Assembly (NCBI GenBank): GCA_937951615.1
Contig: CALFBH010000001.1
Coordinates: forward strand, 1 to 64,000
Reading direction: 5' to 3'
DNA from: an uncultured Saprospiraceae bacterium
GTDB taxonomy: Bacteria > Bacteroidota > Bacteroidia > Chitinophagales > Saprospiraceae
DNA length: 64,000 bases
Numbering within the stretch: the stretch's first letter is position 1; every line of letters begins with the position of its first letter. Positions 51,190 through 60,797 of this stretch are shown one piece after another. Made by a program: the position numbers and the translations under genes. Under the pieces are notes generated by a model. It was not told the origin of the DNA, did no database searches, and saw only the letters and a program-made list of their open reading frames with translations.

Positions 51190-52938
51190 ATGAAATACAT
51201 TTTTACCTTAAGCCTTCTACTCCTCAATCTATCCAGCTTTGCGCAAAACCGCATACTAACAGACGGTGAATTCAATGACTGGACAAATTTCAATATAGCC
51301 CACACCGACCCTGGCGGAGACAATGGAAACTCTGGCATAGACCTCGGCAATCTACAAATCCACAACGATGAAGAATTTGTCTTTTTCTCCATCGAGACAG
51401 GCAGTGAAATCAACCTGCAAGACGATAATGAACTCGCCATCTATATTGATACCGATGAAAACCCAAACACTGGATTGGCTGCTAATGGAATTGGCGCAGA
51501 ACTGGTTTATTACTTTGGTGATAGAGTTGGTTTTTTATACTTGACGGGCAACCCACTTACCATTTACCATGAGGATATTCACCTCGTTTGTGCACCGACT
51601 GTGAGTGCCACCCGCTTTGAGATTGCCATAAAAAGAACCCTTTCTATTTTTGGAATACCGATGTTTCCCAATAATACGATTCGTGTAGCATTCAGAGATA
51701 ATGGGAGTAATGGCGATGTACTTCCAGATGTCAATGGTGGAATAGATTATGAATTTATAATAACGCCACCACCATCCTTACCTGAATATTCAATTGCAAA
51801 AAAACAGGCTTCAGATCTAAGGGTACTTTCTTATAATGTCTTATCAGACGGACTTTTTGACAATAGTAAAGTATTGCCATTTAGCAGAATATTAGAAGCC
51901 ATTCAACCAGACATCATCGGTTTTCAGGAAATTTATGACCACAATTCTCAGGAAGTTGCCAATCAGGTTACAGCTATGCTGCCTGGCATCAACTGGTATC
52001 ATGCGGATGCTGGTCCTGACATTCACGCGATTAGCAAATATCCGATTTTAGAAAGCTATGAACTTGCAGGGGTAGAATCTAGTCAGGGTAATGGCGCATT
52101 CCTCATTGATCTGCCCAATCTGACAGCGCATTTATTATTTATCGTAGCACATACGCCTTGTTGTGGCAATGATGCTGGAAGACAGGTAGAAGTTGATGCC
52201 ATCATGGCTTTTTTGCGAGATGCCAAAGCAGGAACAGGCAGTTTGCAACTTGAAGAAAATTCACCCATCATCATCACAGGAGATATGAATTTTGTCGGTG
52301 GTTCGCAGCAATTACAAACCCTTCTCACTGGCGACATCATCAATACGTTTCCTTACGGAGCAGATTTCGCGCCTGATTGGGACGGCAGTGACCTATTAGA
52401 TAGTCGGCCTTATACGACAGGATTGCCGATGGCTTTTACCTGGTATCGGGAAGCCAGCAGTTTTGCTCCAGGCAGACTAGATTTCGCCATTTACACTGGC
52501 TCAAACCTGACTTTGCAAAATAATTATGCTCTATTTACCAGGAACTTGCCGGCTGATAGCTTGTCCACATACAATTTGCTGAGTAGCGATGTGACCACTG
52601 CTTCTGACCACCTTCCGATTGTCTCAGATTTTCAATTGAATAGCCTGACGGATATATCCAATCCAAGCCTCAGCGTACAGCCAGTCCTTGAAATACAACC
52701 CAATCCTGCGGGCAATTTGACGCAAGTAAACTTACAGATGCCTCATTCAACTACAGCCACGCTTCGGCTATATGATGTATTGGGAAATGAGGTGAAAAGA
52801 ATATTCACAAAACCTTTATCCGCAGGTAAACACCTTATCTCGCTTGACCTGGCGATTTTGCCCGCAGGTGTGTATGTACTTCACCTGGATGCTGGGCTTG
52901 GCGGTATCCTGAGTAGGAGATTGGTGGTGGAGAGATAG
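51190..52938 (+). CDS. Secreted endonuclease/exonuclease/phosphatase-fold protein with T9SS tail
   Basis: 582 residues. Signal peptide (1-18), an N-terminal beta-rich domain with 'AIYIDTDENPNTGLAANGIG' (about 20-200), then an EEP domain: 'DLRVLSYNVLSDG', catalytic Glu in 'IIGFQEIYDH', 'IIITGDMNFVGG' and 'ASDHLPIVSDF'. The last 80 residues form a T9SS sorting domain ('QPNPAGNLTQVNL...', 'AGVYVLHLDAG'). All catalytic residues of the DNase I/sphingomyelinase fold are present, so it may cut extracellular DNA or phosphodiesters. Confidence 0.88.
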   Translation: MKYIFTLSLLLLNLSSFAQNRILTDGEFNDWTNFNIAHTDPGGDNGNSGIDLGNLQIHNDEEFVFFSIETGSEINLQDDNELAIYIDTDENPNTGLAANGIGAELVYYFGDRVGFLYLTGNPLTIYHEDIHLVCAPTVSATRFEIAIKRTLSIFGIPMFPNNTIRVAFRDNGSNGDVLPDVNGGIDYEFIITPPPSLPEYSIAKKQASDLRVLSYNVLSDGLFDNSKVLPFSRILEAIQPDIIGFQEIYDHNSQEVANQVTAMLPGINWYHADAGPDIHAISKYPILESYELAGVESSQGNGAFLIDLPNLTAHLLFIVAHTPCCGNDAGRQVEVDAIMAFLRDAKAGTGSLQLEENSPIIITGDMNFVGGSQQLQTLLTGDIINTFPYGADFAPDWDGSDLLDSRPYTTGLPMAFTWYREASSFAPGRLDFAIYTGSNLTLQNNYALFTRNLPADSLSTYNLLSSDVTTASDHLPIVSDFQLNSLTDISNPSLSVQPVLEIQPNPAGNLTQVNLQMPHSTTATLRLYDVLGNEVKRIFTKPLSAGKHLISLDLAILPAGVYVLHLDAGLGGILSRRLVVER

Positions 52939-52950
52939 GTGAAATGTTTT

Positions 52951-52991
52951 ATAAAAAAAGTGAAGGCAGACCAAAACAAGCTGCGCTTCAC
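52951..52991 (-). terminator. Minus-strand terminator between convergent secreted-protein genes
   Basis: On the minus strand GTGAAGCGCAG pairs imperfectly with CTGCCTTCAC and is followed by TTTTTTT. A further perfect hairpin, GCAGGATGTTT/AAACATCCTGC, lies at 53130-53157 just past the protease stop codon but lacks a T-run. Confidence 0.6.
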
Positions 52992-53190
52992 TTATAGTAA
53001 CCACACTTTATTTACATATTGAAAGTGTTGTTTCAGGGTATATCGGAGTCTATTGTACGATCATTCTGATTAAGTATTCCTCCAAAGTTCAGAGCATATA
53101 AATTGTCTTTTAATGATGAAGGAAATGTAGCAGGATGTTTCCTAAAAAACATCCTGCATAGGTTCACATTTAGGCGTAAATTTTAAGACA

Positions 53191-55059
53191 CTATTTCATT
53201 AGCATCATTTTCTGTGTGACGACTTCATTGCCCGCCTGAATGGTATAATAATACATACCTGCAGGATAAGCTGTGCCATCAAAAATAACCTGATGTGTGC
53301 CTTTGAGCGTGGGTTGATGCTCAAGCAATCTGGTAATTTGCTTTCCAGTCATATCAGAGACAAACAAAGTCACTTCAGTATCTTTCGGTAAGTCGAAAGC
53401 GATGGTGGTTTGTCCTGTGAAAGGATTGGGGTAGTTTTTAACCGTCATGGATTTATATTCAGCAATTTCAAGGTCTGTTGTATGTGCTGAATTTTTCAAA
53501 GTCGTCTCTTCGACATTTTCCTGATTTTCTTGCGTTAAATTTAAAGGAATATTATCACATGGAATCGCCGCAGTATATGCAGTAAAAACGGAACCGGCCT
53601 GTGCCTCGAACCCAGTTGTCAAGCATACAGCACCTCCAGCTCTCATGGTTACTCTGGTACCATTTTCAGCATTTACATTACCAGAAGTTGTAATCGTATA
53701 ATGAGCCAGATGATTTGCAATTATTTCATCTTCGAATGTCTCTCCCGATATAGTAAGGTCTAAATCGGTCACTCTATGATTTTTCATGATGATAGATGTT
53801 TCATCAATCATACGTGCGTTATCACGGTCTGTAGTACCTACTGGTACCCCGCCAACGGTCACATCAGGATTAGAAAAGTAATTGACCCTGCATCCTGTAT
53901 TGGTGTTAGAGCAAGTGCTACCTTGCGTTGACAGAATGGTTCTGTCTGCACCTGCACCTGCCCCATATACATGTCCTCTTGCATATTCGGGAATATCATT
54001 ATGAGTATTATGTCTTGCTCCTTGTACATGTCCAATCTCATGTGCGAATGAAAACCGTCCTGCTATCAATGTAGTAGAGCTTGTATTTCCAACCAAAACG
54101 AAAGCATTATTGCCTGTAGGATCTAAATTATCTGTAGGAATACCATAGGCCTGCCCCCAGAAAGTATCATTTCCTCCAAGTCCTCCTTCCCTGACAAGTG
54201 CAACAACATCCGCCTTATAAGCATCTCTTAGTGCGGGCATAGTTTCAAAACCATTTGCACCATTCCGTATATTAATTAAGTCATTTTGAACACTAATATT
54301 TGAATAAGCGTAAATAGATTGTGAAGAGGATGTATTTAGTTGATTGTAATTTACTGCAACGGTTCTTGCCAATTCCATCCTTACATCAATGTCACTCATA
54401 ATGTAAGCAAGATTGGATTCATCAACCATTCCCTGTCCAATGACCTGCATATCCATTACAGCATCGGCATCATCCGTAAAGACAATTAAGATCCTGAGAT
54501 TACAAATATCATCCACCAAGGCATTCTTAGACCCCTTCCTTTCCTTTTTGTTATTGTGATGATGCTCTGGTGATTTTTCAAGTACTTCATGTTTATCTGT
54601 TTCATGTAAGCATTGCCCTTCCATAACTTGTTTATCGAAACCAACAAGCATGTGGTAGCCACCGGAAAGAGGAACGATACTATAGGGTACGTCTCCCATG
54701 TAAAATTTAGAAAATACTTTGTCTCCCAAAACGGTAAAAAATATACCCGTTCCATCGTCAAGTGTTCCAAACCATGTAAAGTTGCTATTATCTCTTACGT
54801 CTATTTCCAATAGATTAGTGACTGTCGAAAACTGCTTGTGCGTTAATGACAGACTTTCAGAAGCCTGAAATTGTGTGGTATTTATACGGATTACTGAAAA
54901 ATCCGTAACATGATCTGCTTTACTCAATTTCTCGTATGCTATTCGATCTTTATCATTCATTTTCATTTCACGGACATCTACTTCCTGAAATAATAATGGC
55001 TGACCAAACATACTATTGCACATAAGAATGAGTAATATTAAAATAATTTTTTCTTTCAT
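53191..55059 (-). CDS. Secreted metzincin metalloprotease with T9SS tail
   Basis: 622 residues. Signal peptide (1-19), a pro-region with a Cys and a His-rich 'SPEHHHNNKKERKGSKN' (maturation or metal buffering), then a reprolysin-like (M12B type) catalytic domain with the zinc signature 'FAHEIGHVQGARHN' (H-E-x-x-H-x-x-G-x-x-H) near residue 337 and a following Met-turn region. A 'coathanger' beta region with 'GEIIANHLAHYTITTSGNVN'-type repeats and a T9SS sorting domain ('YPNPFTGQTTIAF' to 'MLMK') close it. Exported protease for nutrient release or surface remodelling. Independent transcription. Confidence 0.9.
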   Translation of the reverse strand: MKEKIILILLILMCNSMFGQPLLFQEVDVREMKMNDKDRIAYEKLSKADHVTDFSVIRINTTQFQASESLSLTHKQFSTVTNLLEIDVRDNSNFTWFGTLDDGTGIFFTVLGDKVFSKFYMGDVPYSIVPLSGGYHMLVGFDKQVMEGQCLHETDKHEVLEKSPEHHHNNKKERKGSKNALVDDICNLRILIVFTDDADAVMDMQVIGQGMVDESNLAYIMSDIDVRMELARTVAVNYNQLNTSSSQSIYAYSNISVQNDLINIRNGANGFETMPALRDAYKADVVALVREGGLGGNDTFWGQAYGIPTDNLDPTGNNAFVLVGNTSSTTLIAGRFSFAHEIGHVQGARHNTHNDIPEYARGHVYGAGAGADRTILSTQGSTCSNTNTGCRVNYFSNPDVTVGGVPVGTTDRDNARMIDETSIIMKNHRVTDLDLTISGETFEDEIIANHLAHYTITTSGNVNAENGTRVTMRAGGAVCLTTGFEAQAGSVFTAYTAAIPCDNIPLNLTQENQENVEETTLKNSAHTTDLEIAEYKSMTVKNYPNPFTGQTTIAFDLPKDTEVTLFVSDMTGKQITRLLEHQPTLKGTHQVIFDGTAYPAGMYYYTIQAGNEVVTQKMMLMK

Positions 55060-55145
55060 AATATTGAAATAATTTACTTTGAATATTCACGACTTCAAGT
55101 TTACTGGGATGTTAAGTAATCTGTGAAATCATAATGAAACTGTTA

Positions 55146-56474
55146 TTACTTTTTCAACTCTTCATTCTCCAGCTTCAGTTCTTTTATTTCCTGTTTTAAA
55201 GATATCAGGTGTAACCAAAGCTCTTCCACCTGACGCAATAAAGTCGCATCCATTTCTACCATATCAATACCATTTTCTTCTACCTGTTTTGCGGAAGGAA
55301 CATTGGGCAGGTGTTTATTGGTTTTTACGAATTGTTCGACTTCTTCAATGCTGTTCAGCTCGTAGTCTTCTTCAAAAACATAATCTGCCCAGTCTGCTGA
55401 ATTGACCGTTGCTACTTTTACTTTCTCTGTCAGGATGCCATTGTCGACATAAAGCTTATAATCTCCGGGATTATTTATAGCGACATCATTGCCAATCACT
55501 ACTTTTCCGTCTGCTCTTATTCTCATCCGTTCCGCTGTTCCATTGTTTTGGTCTACTCTGAATCTCAGACCTTCACTAGCATTATCGGTAACAACATCAA
55601 AAAATCCACCTGAAAAACCACCACCATTTATAGCACCACCAAATAATCGCATACCTTCTTCTCCTGCATTGGTTTCACCGCCCAGATAAAAATTTCCTAC
55701 TGATTCGTTACTAGCATCCGGCAATATAAAATTACCATTGACCGTCACTTCATTTGTAAGAAAATCTCCATATACAAGTGGTTCAGCAGTGTTGCTATTG
55801 TCTATATAAAGTTTATTATTGTCCAATTCACCAAAGCCCGCCTGATAACCGATAAAAACATTGCCCACGCCTGCTGTAGAGCTATACCCTGCCTGGTAAC
55901 CCAGACACGTATTATTAGTTCCCGTTTTATTGAATCTACCAGCACTATTTCCAGCATAAAGATTTCTTGTGCCTGTTGTAGTAGCGAAACCAGTTGCATA
56001 TCCCAGAAAGGTATTATTGCCTGCCGTAGTATTATAACCGGCCGACCGACCTATAAAAGTATTATAGCTTCCTGTCTTGTTTTTATAACCGGCTATCCGA
56101 CCTATGAAAGTATTATAATGTCCTGTTGAATTATACCTTCCTGCGGCCTGTCCCACAAAAACATTCTGTTGTCCCGTCGTATTTCCATAGCCTGAATTAA
56201 CACCTGAAAAAGTATTGTATTTACCTGTGGTATTAAAATAACCAGATGCTCGTCCTACGAAAGTATTTTGAGTACCTGAGGTGTTGATCCTACCTGTATT
56301 CTGTCCAAGAAAGGTGTTGTGTGCTCCGGTATTGATGGCTCCGGCATTGACACCGACAAAGGTGTGATCTGTTCCGACAGTCCCACTACCTGTACCTGCA
56401 TTATACTGTGCATAGGTGCATACCGATCCAAATAGCATCGCTAAAAGAAATGTTGTTCTGATTAAAGTTTTCAT
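55146..56474 (-). CDS. Secreted repeat protein with an S74-like C-terminal end
   Basis: 442 residues, signal peptide (1-22). Residues about 30-240 hold eleven diverged repeats of 16-22 residues built on 'NTFxGxxAGxxNTTG', probably a beta-helix. A variable region follows, then a C-terminal 'WADYVFEEDYELNSIEEVEQ' and 'FVKTNKHLPNVPSAKQVEEN' segment typical of Bacteroidota tail-fibre-like proteins, ending in a coiled coil ('EIKELKLENEELKK'). No T9SS sorting domain. Similar to phage tail-fibre/self-processing chaperone endings, but the catalytic S74 residues were not confirmed. Confidence 0.75.
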   Translation of the reverse strand: MKTLIRTTFLLAMLFGSVCTYAQYNAGTGSGTVGTDHTFVGVNAGAINTGAHNTFLGQNTGRINTSGTQNTFVGRASGYFNTTGKYNTFSGVNSGYGNTTGQQNVFVGQAAGRYNSTGHYNTFIGRIAGYKNKTGSYNTFIGRSAGYNTTAGNNTFLGYATGFATTTGTRNLYAGNSAGRFNKTGTNNTCLGYQAGYSSTAGVGNVFIGYQAGFGELDNNKLYIDNSNTAEPLVYGDFLTNEVTVNGNFILPDASNESVGNFYLGGETNAGEEGMRLFGGAINGGGFSGGFFDVVTDNASEGLRFRVDQNNGTAERMRIRADGKVVIGNDVAINNPGDYKLYVDNGILTEKVKVATVNSADWADYVFEEDYELNSIEEVEQFVKTNKHLPNVPSAKQVEENGIDMVEMDATLLRQVEELWLHLISLKQEIKELKLENEELKK

Positions 56475-56757
56475 AATTTTAAATTGTTTTAAATTAGTTA
56501 AAAAATATAATTTTAAATATTATTCATATAAGCATAACAATGTACCAACTGCTAGGGCAATAGCAGTCAAATCATCGCAGACTATAAGAATCATTTGCAA
56601 GTGCCTGTAGTGTGTACAGGACTTTGGGCTAAAGTTGTCGGCAGCGAGGTTTAGACTGCCGACATAGCTGTTTTAAAGGGGGCTTGAGGGGAAGAAACTG
56701 CTCTATATTGTTTTTCGGGATGCTTTCTTAGTCGTTATTCAAGTTGATAATGTAAGG

Positions 56758-57156
56758 TCAAGGTTCAATAATAACCGTACAACCATCGCGACAAAGTTCG
56801 AGTCCTGTCATACCATTATTCACTCCGCACACGATAACTGATTCTGCATGTGGAAAATTAGCTGGATAACATACCAGCGTTGAAAATGAACTACTAGTTG
56901 AAGTTTGTACATAGCCAAGACGTTTAACGAATAGTTCGTATGTATTGGTAATAATCATACTTCCTTTTGGTGGTGTTGGTGGTGTATAATTTACCGTTAC
57001 ATCAAAGCAGGCTTGCCCACTAGCTGATGGAGCAGGAGTTATCTGCATACCGAAATCACCATTTCCATCAAAACAAGACGATGCAAACTGAGCATTTATA
57101 ATCCCCACAGAGAAAAGAACAAAAAATACAGCGAAAAACGCTTTTAAAAATTTCAT
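56758..57156 (-). CDS. Small secreted protein of unknown function
   Basis: 132 residues: signal peptide (1-22), then a beta-rich domain with at least six Cys, 'QACFDVTVNYTPPTPPKGSM' and a closing 'LELCRDGCTVIIEP'. Not recognised. The paired Cys suggest disulfides in an exported protein. Alone on its transcript, with a possible TAnnTTTG box 74 bp upstream (57230-57237). Confidence 0.6.
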   Translation of the reverse strand: MKFLKAFFAVFFVLFSVGIINAQFASSCFDGNGDFGMQITPAPSASGQACFDVTVNYTPPTPPKGSMIITNTYELFVKRLGYVQTSTSSSFSTLVCYPANFPHAESVIVCGVNNGMTGLELCRDGCTVIIEP

Positions 57157-57229
57157 AATACTTGTGTTTTGGTTTAAAAAATAAAGTGTGCTAAAACAAC
57201 AATAAGCAGTGTGTGGCGAATTGTTGATA

Positions 57230-57237
57230 CAAATGTA
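57230..57237 (-). promoter_or_regulatory. Putative -7 box of the small secreted protein gene
   Basis: TACATTTG on the minus strand, exact TAnnTTTG match, with a 73-bp leader to the start codon. Confidence 0.35.
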
Positions 57238-57394
57238 CGGGCAATAATTGTGGGAAAAAAAGTGTAATTTTAGCTTGTTGTACCAGCATTTTACAGTTTA
57301 AGTCCAACAACAAAATACTTAAGTGTTCAGAAAGCATTTATTTCCAAACTACTACAAAAAATAAAAAGAATAATAAGTAAAAAATATATACAAA

Positions 57395-58912
57395 ATGTCG
57401 GATAAGCTATACCTGCATAATTCCAAATTATTATCACTGCTCCGTACATTAGATAAAAAAGAACGCAAACAATTTGATCTTTGGTTATCTTCTCCTTTCC
57501 ACAATACATCAGAAGAAATCTGTCATCTATATCATGGACTAATCAGCCAAAAAAATCTGAATCAGCCTGTTCTGAAAAGCAATTTAATCAAATACCTAGA
57601 TGAATCTTTCGTATTGTCGAAGCAGGACGAAATTTCGCCGAGCGATGATTTGTCCCTGCGAAAAGCTATGTCTAAGCTGACTGCACAACTACAGGATTTT
57701 TTGATTTACCAAAAATCAAAAGAAGACCCATTTAGCGAAAAACGTCAATTGATGGACATATTAATTGAACGGAAATTGTACAAACTATTACCCGCTGTAC
57801 TGACTAAATCAAAGAAAGAACTGGAAGCATCATCGAAGCGCAGTATTGGATATTATGAAAATATTTTTCAGGTAACTGAAATGGAATTTTACCAAAATAT
57901 CATCTTAAACAACCGCAATACCAAAGTCGATCTTCAGCAGGTCATCGATAAACTCTGGCAGGCACATATTTGTAAGGTTTTGCGATATTATTGTGCTGCA
58001 AAAAATGGAGAAAAGATATTAAAAATAAGCTGCGAATATCCCCTGATAGATGCCTTGAAAACCTATCTCGAAAACAGCCCCAATAAAGACATCCCAGTCA
58101 TCCGCGTGTATTATGCTTTGCTGCATTTAATAGAAAAAGAGGAACCTAAATACTTCTACGAACTTAAAACCTACCTATTTGACAATTTAGAAATTTTTGA
58201 CCTGGTAGAAATCCGACAGTTTTTCAATCACCTCACCAATTACTGTACGCGAGCGATTCGTATTGGCAGAAGTGAATTTATACAGGAAAGACAGGACGTC
58301 TATGAAGCAGGACTGAAGCTAAAATGTTGGTCGGAAGGCACTTATTTTTCCAAGCATCAATTTATACACATCGCCCGCAACGCTTTATGGCTGGGCAAAA
58401 TAGACTGGGCAGATGGTTTTGTAGATGAATATGCCGCTGTACTTCATCCCGACGCGAAGGTGGATACCCTGCATTATTACCGCGCTCTAGCTGCTTTTGA
58501 ACGAAAAGCTTATGAGCAGGCACAAGACGAATTAATTCAAATTACGAACACAGAGGATTTTGCGTATCACATAGAATTTAAAATTTTACTGATTAAAATT
58601 TATTACGACTTAGAACCGCTGAATGAAGATAACGCCGACAGTCATCCCATCAATTATGAACTAGAGTCCATCCGGCATTACACTTTGTCCACCCGCAACA
58701 AAAAAATATCAGAATCGCTACGCCAGTCCTATAATAACTTCGTAAATCTACTAAAAAGAATACTGAACAGAAAGAAAAAATTGCTCTACGGAGAAACCCT
58801 CAAATCATCTAGCCTCGAAAAACTAAAAGAAGAACTGAACACAGAAATCCCACTAGTGCAACGGGACTGGCTGAAGGGCAAGGTGGTGGAATTGGGAGAG
58901 GAAGTGGTATAG
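57395..58912 (+). CDS. Bacteroidota-type helical protein of unknown function
   Basis: 505 residues, soluble and almost wholly alpha-helical. The opening 'LLSLLRTLDKKERKQFDLWL' and the later 'HYYRALAAFERKAYEQAQDE' indicate TPR-like helical hairpins. No enzyme motif, signal peptide or membrane segment. I know similar long helical proteins as lineage-specific families in Saprospirales-like bacteria, but the exact family is not identified. Single gene upstream of the glycan operon, separated by about 230 bp. Confidence 0.65.
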   Translation: MSDKLYLHNSKLLSLLRTLDKKERKQFDLWLSSPFHNTSEEICHLYHGLISQKNLNQPVLKSNLIKYLDESFVLSKQDEISPSDDLSLRKAMSKLTAQLQDFLIYQKSKEDPFSEKRQLMDILIERKLYKLLPAVLTKSKKELEASSKRSIGYYENIFQVTEMEFYQNIILNNRNTKVDLQQVIDKLWQAHICKVLRYYCAAKNGEKILKISCEYPLIDALKTYLENSPNKDIPVIRVYYALLHLIEKEEPKYFYELKTYLFDNLEIFDLVEIRQFFNHLTNYCTRAIRIGRSEFIQERQDVYEAGLKLKCWSEGTYFSKHQFIHIARNALWLGKIDWADGFVDEYAAVLHPDAKVDTLHYYRALAAFERKAYEQAQDELIQITNTEDFAYHIEFKILLIKIYYDLEPLNEDNADSHPINYELESIRHYTLSTRNKKISESLRQSYNNFVNLLKRILNRKKKLLYGETLKSSSLEKLKEELNTEIPLVQRDWLKGKVVELGEEVV

Positions 58913-59138
58913 GTATATTGGGGTAATTGGGTATTAGCGTATGGTGTTGATTGAGTGATAAAGCAAAGTACAAAAGCCAACACCCCCAATCATTCGTCAT
59001 TCGTAATTAACCCATTCATAATTAATTATTAATAGTCTAAATGTTTTACCTTCGCTACACCAAAAACAAGTTTCACTTACAAATCAATTGCGCTGGGATT
59101 CTCCATTCGGAATCAGAAGTGCGTGTTGACAATCGAAC

Positions 59139-60797
59139 ATGAAGTTTTCTTTATACTATCATACACTAAAACATTTAAAAGCCCGGCAGATACGGTTTCG
59201 GCTATATTATGCTTGTCGCAAACGGTGGCGCAGCATCACAGGTTTTCAGTATCAGTTGCCCCAAAATATCCCGGCGGTACAGGAACTTCAATTGACTTCT
59301 TCTATTGTCCATCCTACTTCATTTTATCCTGATAATCGGTTTTCTTTTTTAAATCTAGAAAAACAATTTGGCGAAAATATTGACTGGAATTTCAAAGACT
59401 ATGGTAAACTCTGGACTTATAACCTGACTTATTTTGAATATCTCCATCAGAAAAATATGGATGCTGAAACGGGGCTACAACTCATCCGCCAGTTCATTCA
59501 AGATCTACCAAATATCAAAGACGGCTTAGAGCCATTCCCCATTTCCCTCCGCCTTATCAACTGGATAAAATTTTTGGTAAAATACAAAATTCAGGATGCC
59601 GAAATTGACCGTTCTATCTACTTTCAAACTCAAATTCTACTAGATAATCTGGAGTATCATTTATTGGGTAATCATTTGCTGGAAAATGGTTTTGCTTTGT
59701 TGTTTTCAGAGTATTATTTTGGGAAAGGCTCACGCTCGCCCCTAGCCCCTAAAGGGGGATCTGCCCGCTTGACAGACAAAGAAGCGAGGGATTCCCCTTT
59801 AGGGGCCAGGGGCGCGTGCGAGCAAATCCTAAGCACCCAACTCCCCGAACAAATCCTCCCAGATGGCGCACACTTTGAGCTAAGTCCGATGTATCATCAG
59901 TTGATGTTGTATCGCTTATTAGACTGCATTAACTTGATGCAATCCAACGGTATCGGCGACTTCAGTCGCCGCTCTGCTTTAGAAGAAACGGCGACTGAAG
60001 TCGCCAGTACGATGTTAGGCTGGTTAAAAGAAATGACCTTTAAAAACGGAGCAATTCCAAGATTCAATGATACGGCAGAAGCAATCGCCCCCACGAGTCA
60101 ACAGTTATTTGAGTATGCTGAAAGATTGGAAATTATTCCTCCAAAAATAAGACTTGGAGAAAGTGGTTATCGAAAATTTGCAGGCGAAAACTATGAGGCA
60201 ATTATCGATGTTGGCAATATCGGTCCCGATTATATTCCGGGTCATGCCCATGCTGATACGCTGAGTTTTGTGGTACATGCGCAAGGGCATCCATTCATTG
60301 TGGACACAGGCGTTTCGACCTATGAAGCCAATGCACAACGCTTGACTGACCGCTCCACCGCAGCACATAATACAGTCGAGATTGACGGGCAGAACCAATC
60401 GGAAGTGTGGAGCAGTTTTCGGGTGGCAAAACGGGCTTATGCCACTATTTTAAAAGAAGATAAAAACAGCGTCAGGGCTTCGCATGATGGCTATAAAAGC
60501 CTGGATGTCGAGCATCAGCGCAGCTTTGAATTTGGGGATAAAACGATATTTATAAAAGACGATATTTCCAATCAAAAAGATCGGCTGGCACAGGCTTTTA
60601 TACACCTGCATCCCGATGTGGCGGCCCGGCTAGAAAACAATACGGTAGTCACCAATCTTGGCAACATTACATTTGCGCAAAGCAAAAAAATAGAACTAAG
60701 CAGCTACGCCTACGCAGCAGGCTTTAACAAACAGGTAGAATCCGTTAAAATTATTGTTACCTTTACGCACTGTTTAGAGACGAGTATCAATCTATGA
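59139..60797 (+). CDS. Heparinase II/III-family protein with in-frame repeat inserts
   Basis: 552 residues. The N-terminal alpha/alpha toroid contains 'WTYNLTYFEYLHQ' and 'ILPDGAHFELSPMYHQLMLY'; the C-terminal beta-sandwich carries 'GPDYIPGHAHADTLSFVVHA', with the conserved His of this group. Such proteins in polysaccharide loci are probably lyases or modifiers of acidic glycans. Two repeat blocks lie inside the gene and keep the frame: 59731-59820, coding 'SRSPLAPKGGSARLTDKEAR', and 59955-60005, coding 'GDFSRRSALEETATEVA'. Activity may thus be reduced. It overlaps the GT4 gene by 4 bp. Confidence 0.85.
   Translation: MKFSLYYHTLKHLKARQIRFRLYYACRKRWRSITGFQYQLPQNIPAVQELQLTSSIVHPTSFYPDNRFSFLNLEKQFGENIDWNFKDYGKLWTYNLTYFEYLHQKNMDAETGLQLIRQFIQDLPNIKDGLEPFPISLRLINWIKFLVKYKIQDAEIDRSIYFQTQILLDNLEYHLLGNHLLENGFALLFSEYYFGKGSRSPLAPKGGSARLTDKEARDSPLGARGACEQILSTQLPEQILPDGAHFELSPMYHQLMLYRLLDCINLMQSNGIGDFSRRSALEETATEVASTMLGWLKEMTFKNGAIPRFNDTAEAIAPTSQQLFEYAERLEIIPPKIRLGESGYRKFAGENYEAIIDVGNIGPDYIPGHAHADTLSFVVHAQGHPFIVDTGVSTYEANAQRLTDRSTAAHNTVEIDGQNQSEVWSSFRVAKRAYATILKEDKNSVRASHDGYKSLDVEHQRSFEFGDKTIFIKDDISNQKDRLAQAFIHLHPDVAARLENNTVVTNLGNITFAQSKKIELSSYAYAAGFNKQVESVKIIVTFTHCLETSINL
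59731..59820. repeat. Intragenic palindromic element B
   Basis: Arms CGCCCCTAGCCCCTAAAGGG (from 59737) and CCCCTTTAGGGGCCAGGGGC (from 59794) are nearly fully complementary around a 35-base loop. It is the CCCCTAAAGGGG-type intergenic repeat of Bacteroidota, here inside the heparinase-like gene without breaking the frame. Confidence 0.88.
59955..60005. repeat. Intragenic palindromic element C
   Basis: GGCGACTTCAGTCGCCG (59955-59971) is perfectly inverted at 59989-60005 with a 17-base spacer. Each arm is itself a hairpin (GGCGACT/AGTCGCC). It stays in frame in the heparinase-like gene. Confidence 0.9.

Noticed and set aside
50973-51269. 98-codon plus-strand ORF upstream of the secreted EEP protein
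   Set aside because: It runs into the EEP gene in another frame and covers two inverted repeats (GTACAATG/CATTGTAC and GGGTTGCG/CGCAACCC); probably chance.
59041-59142. 33-codon ORF with an ATGA overlap to the heparinase-like gene
   Set aside because: The junction looks like coupling, but the peptide is unremarkable; a TACCTTCG box near its start suggests the region is promoter and leader.
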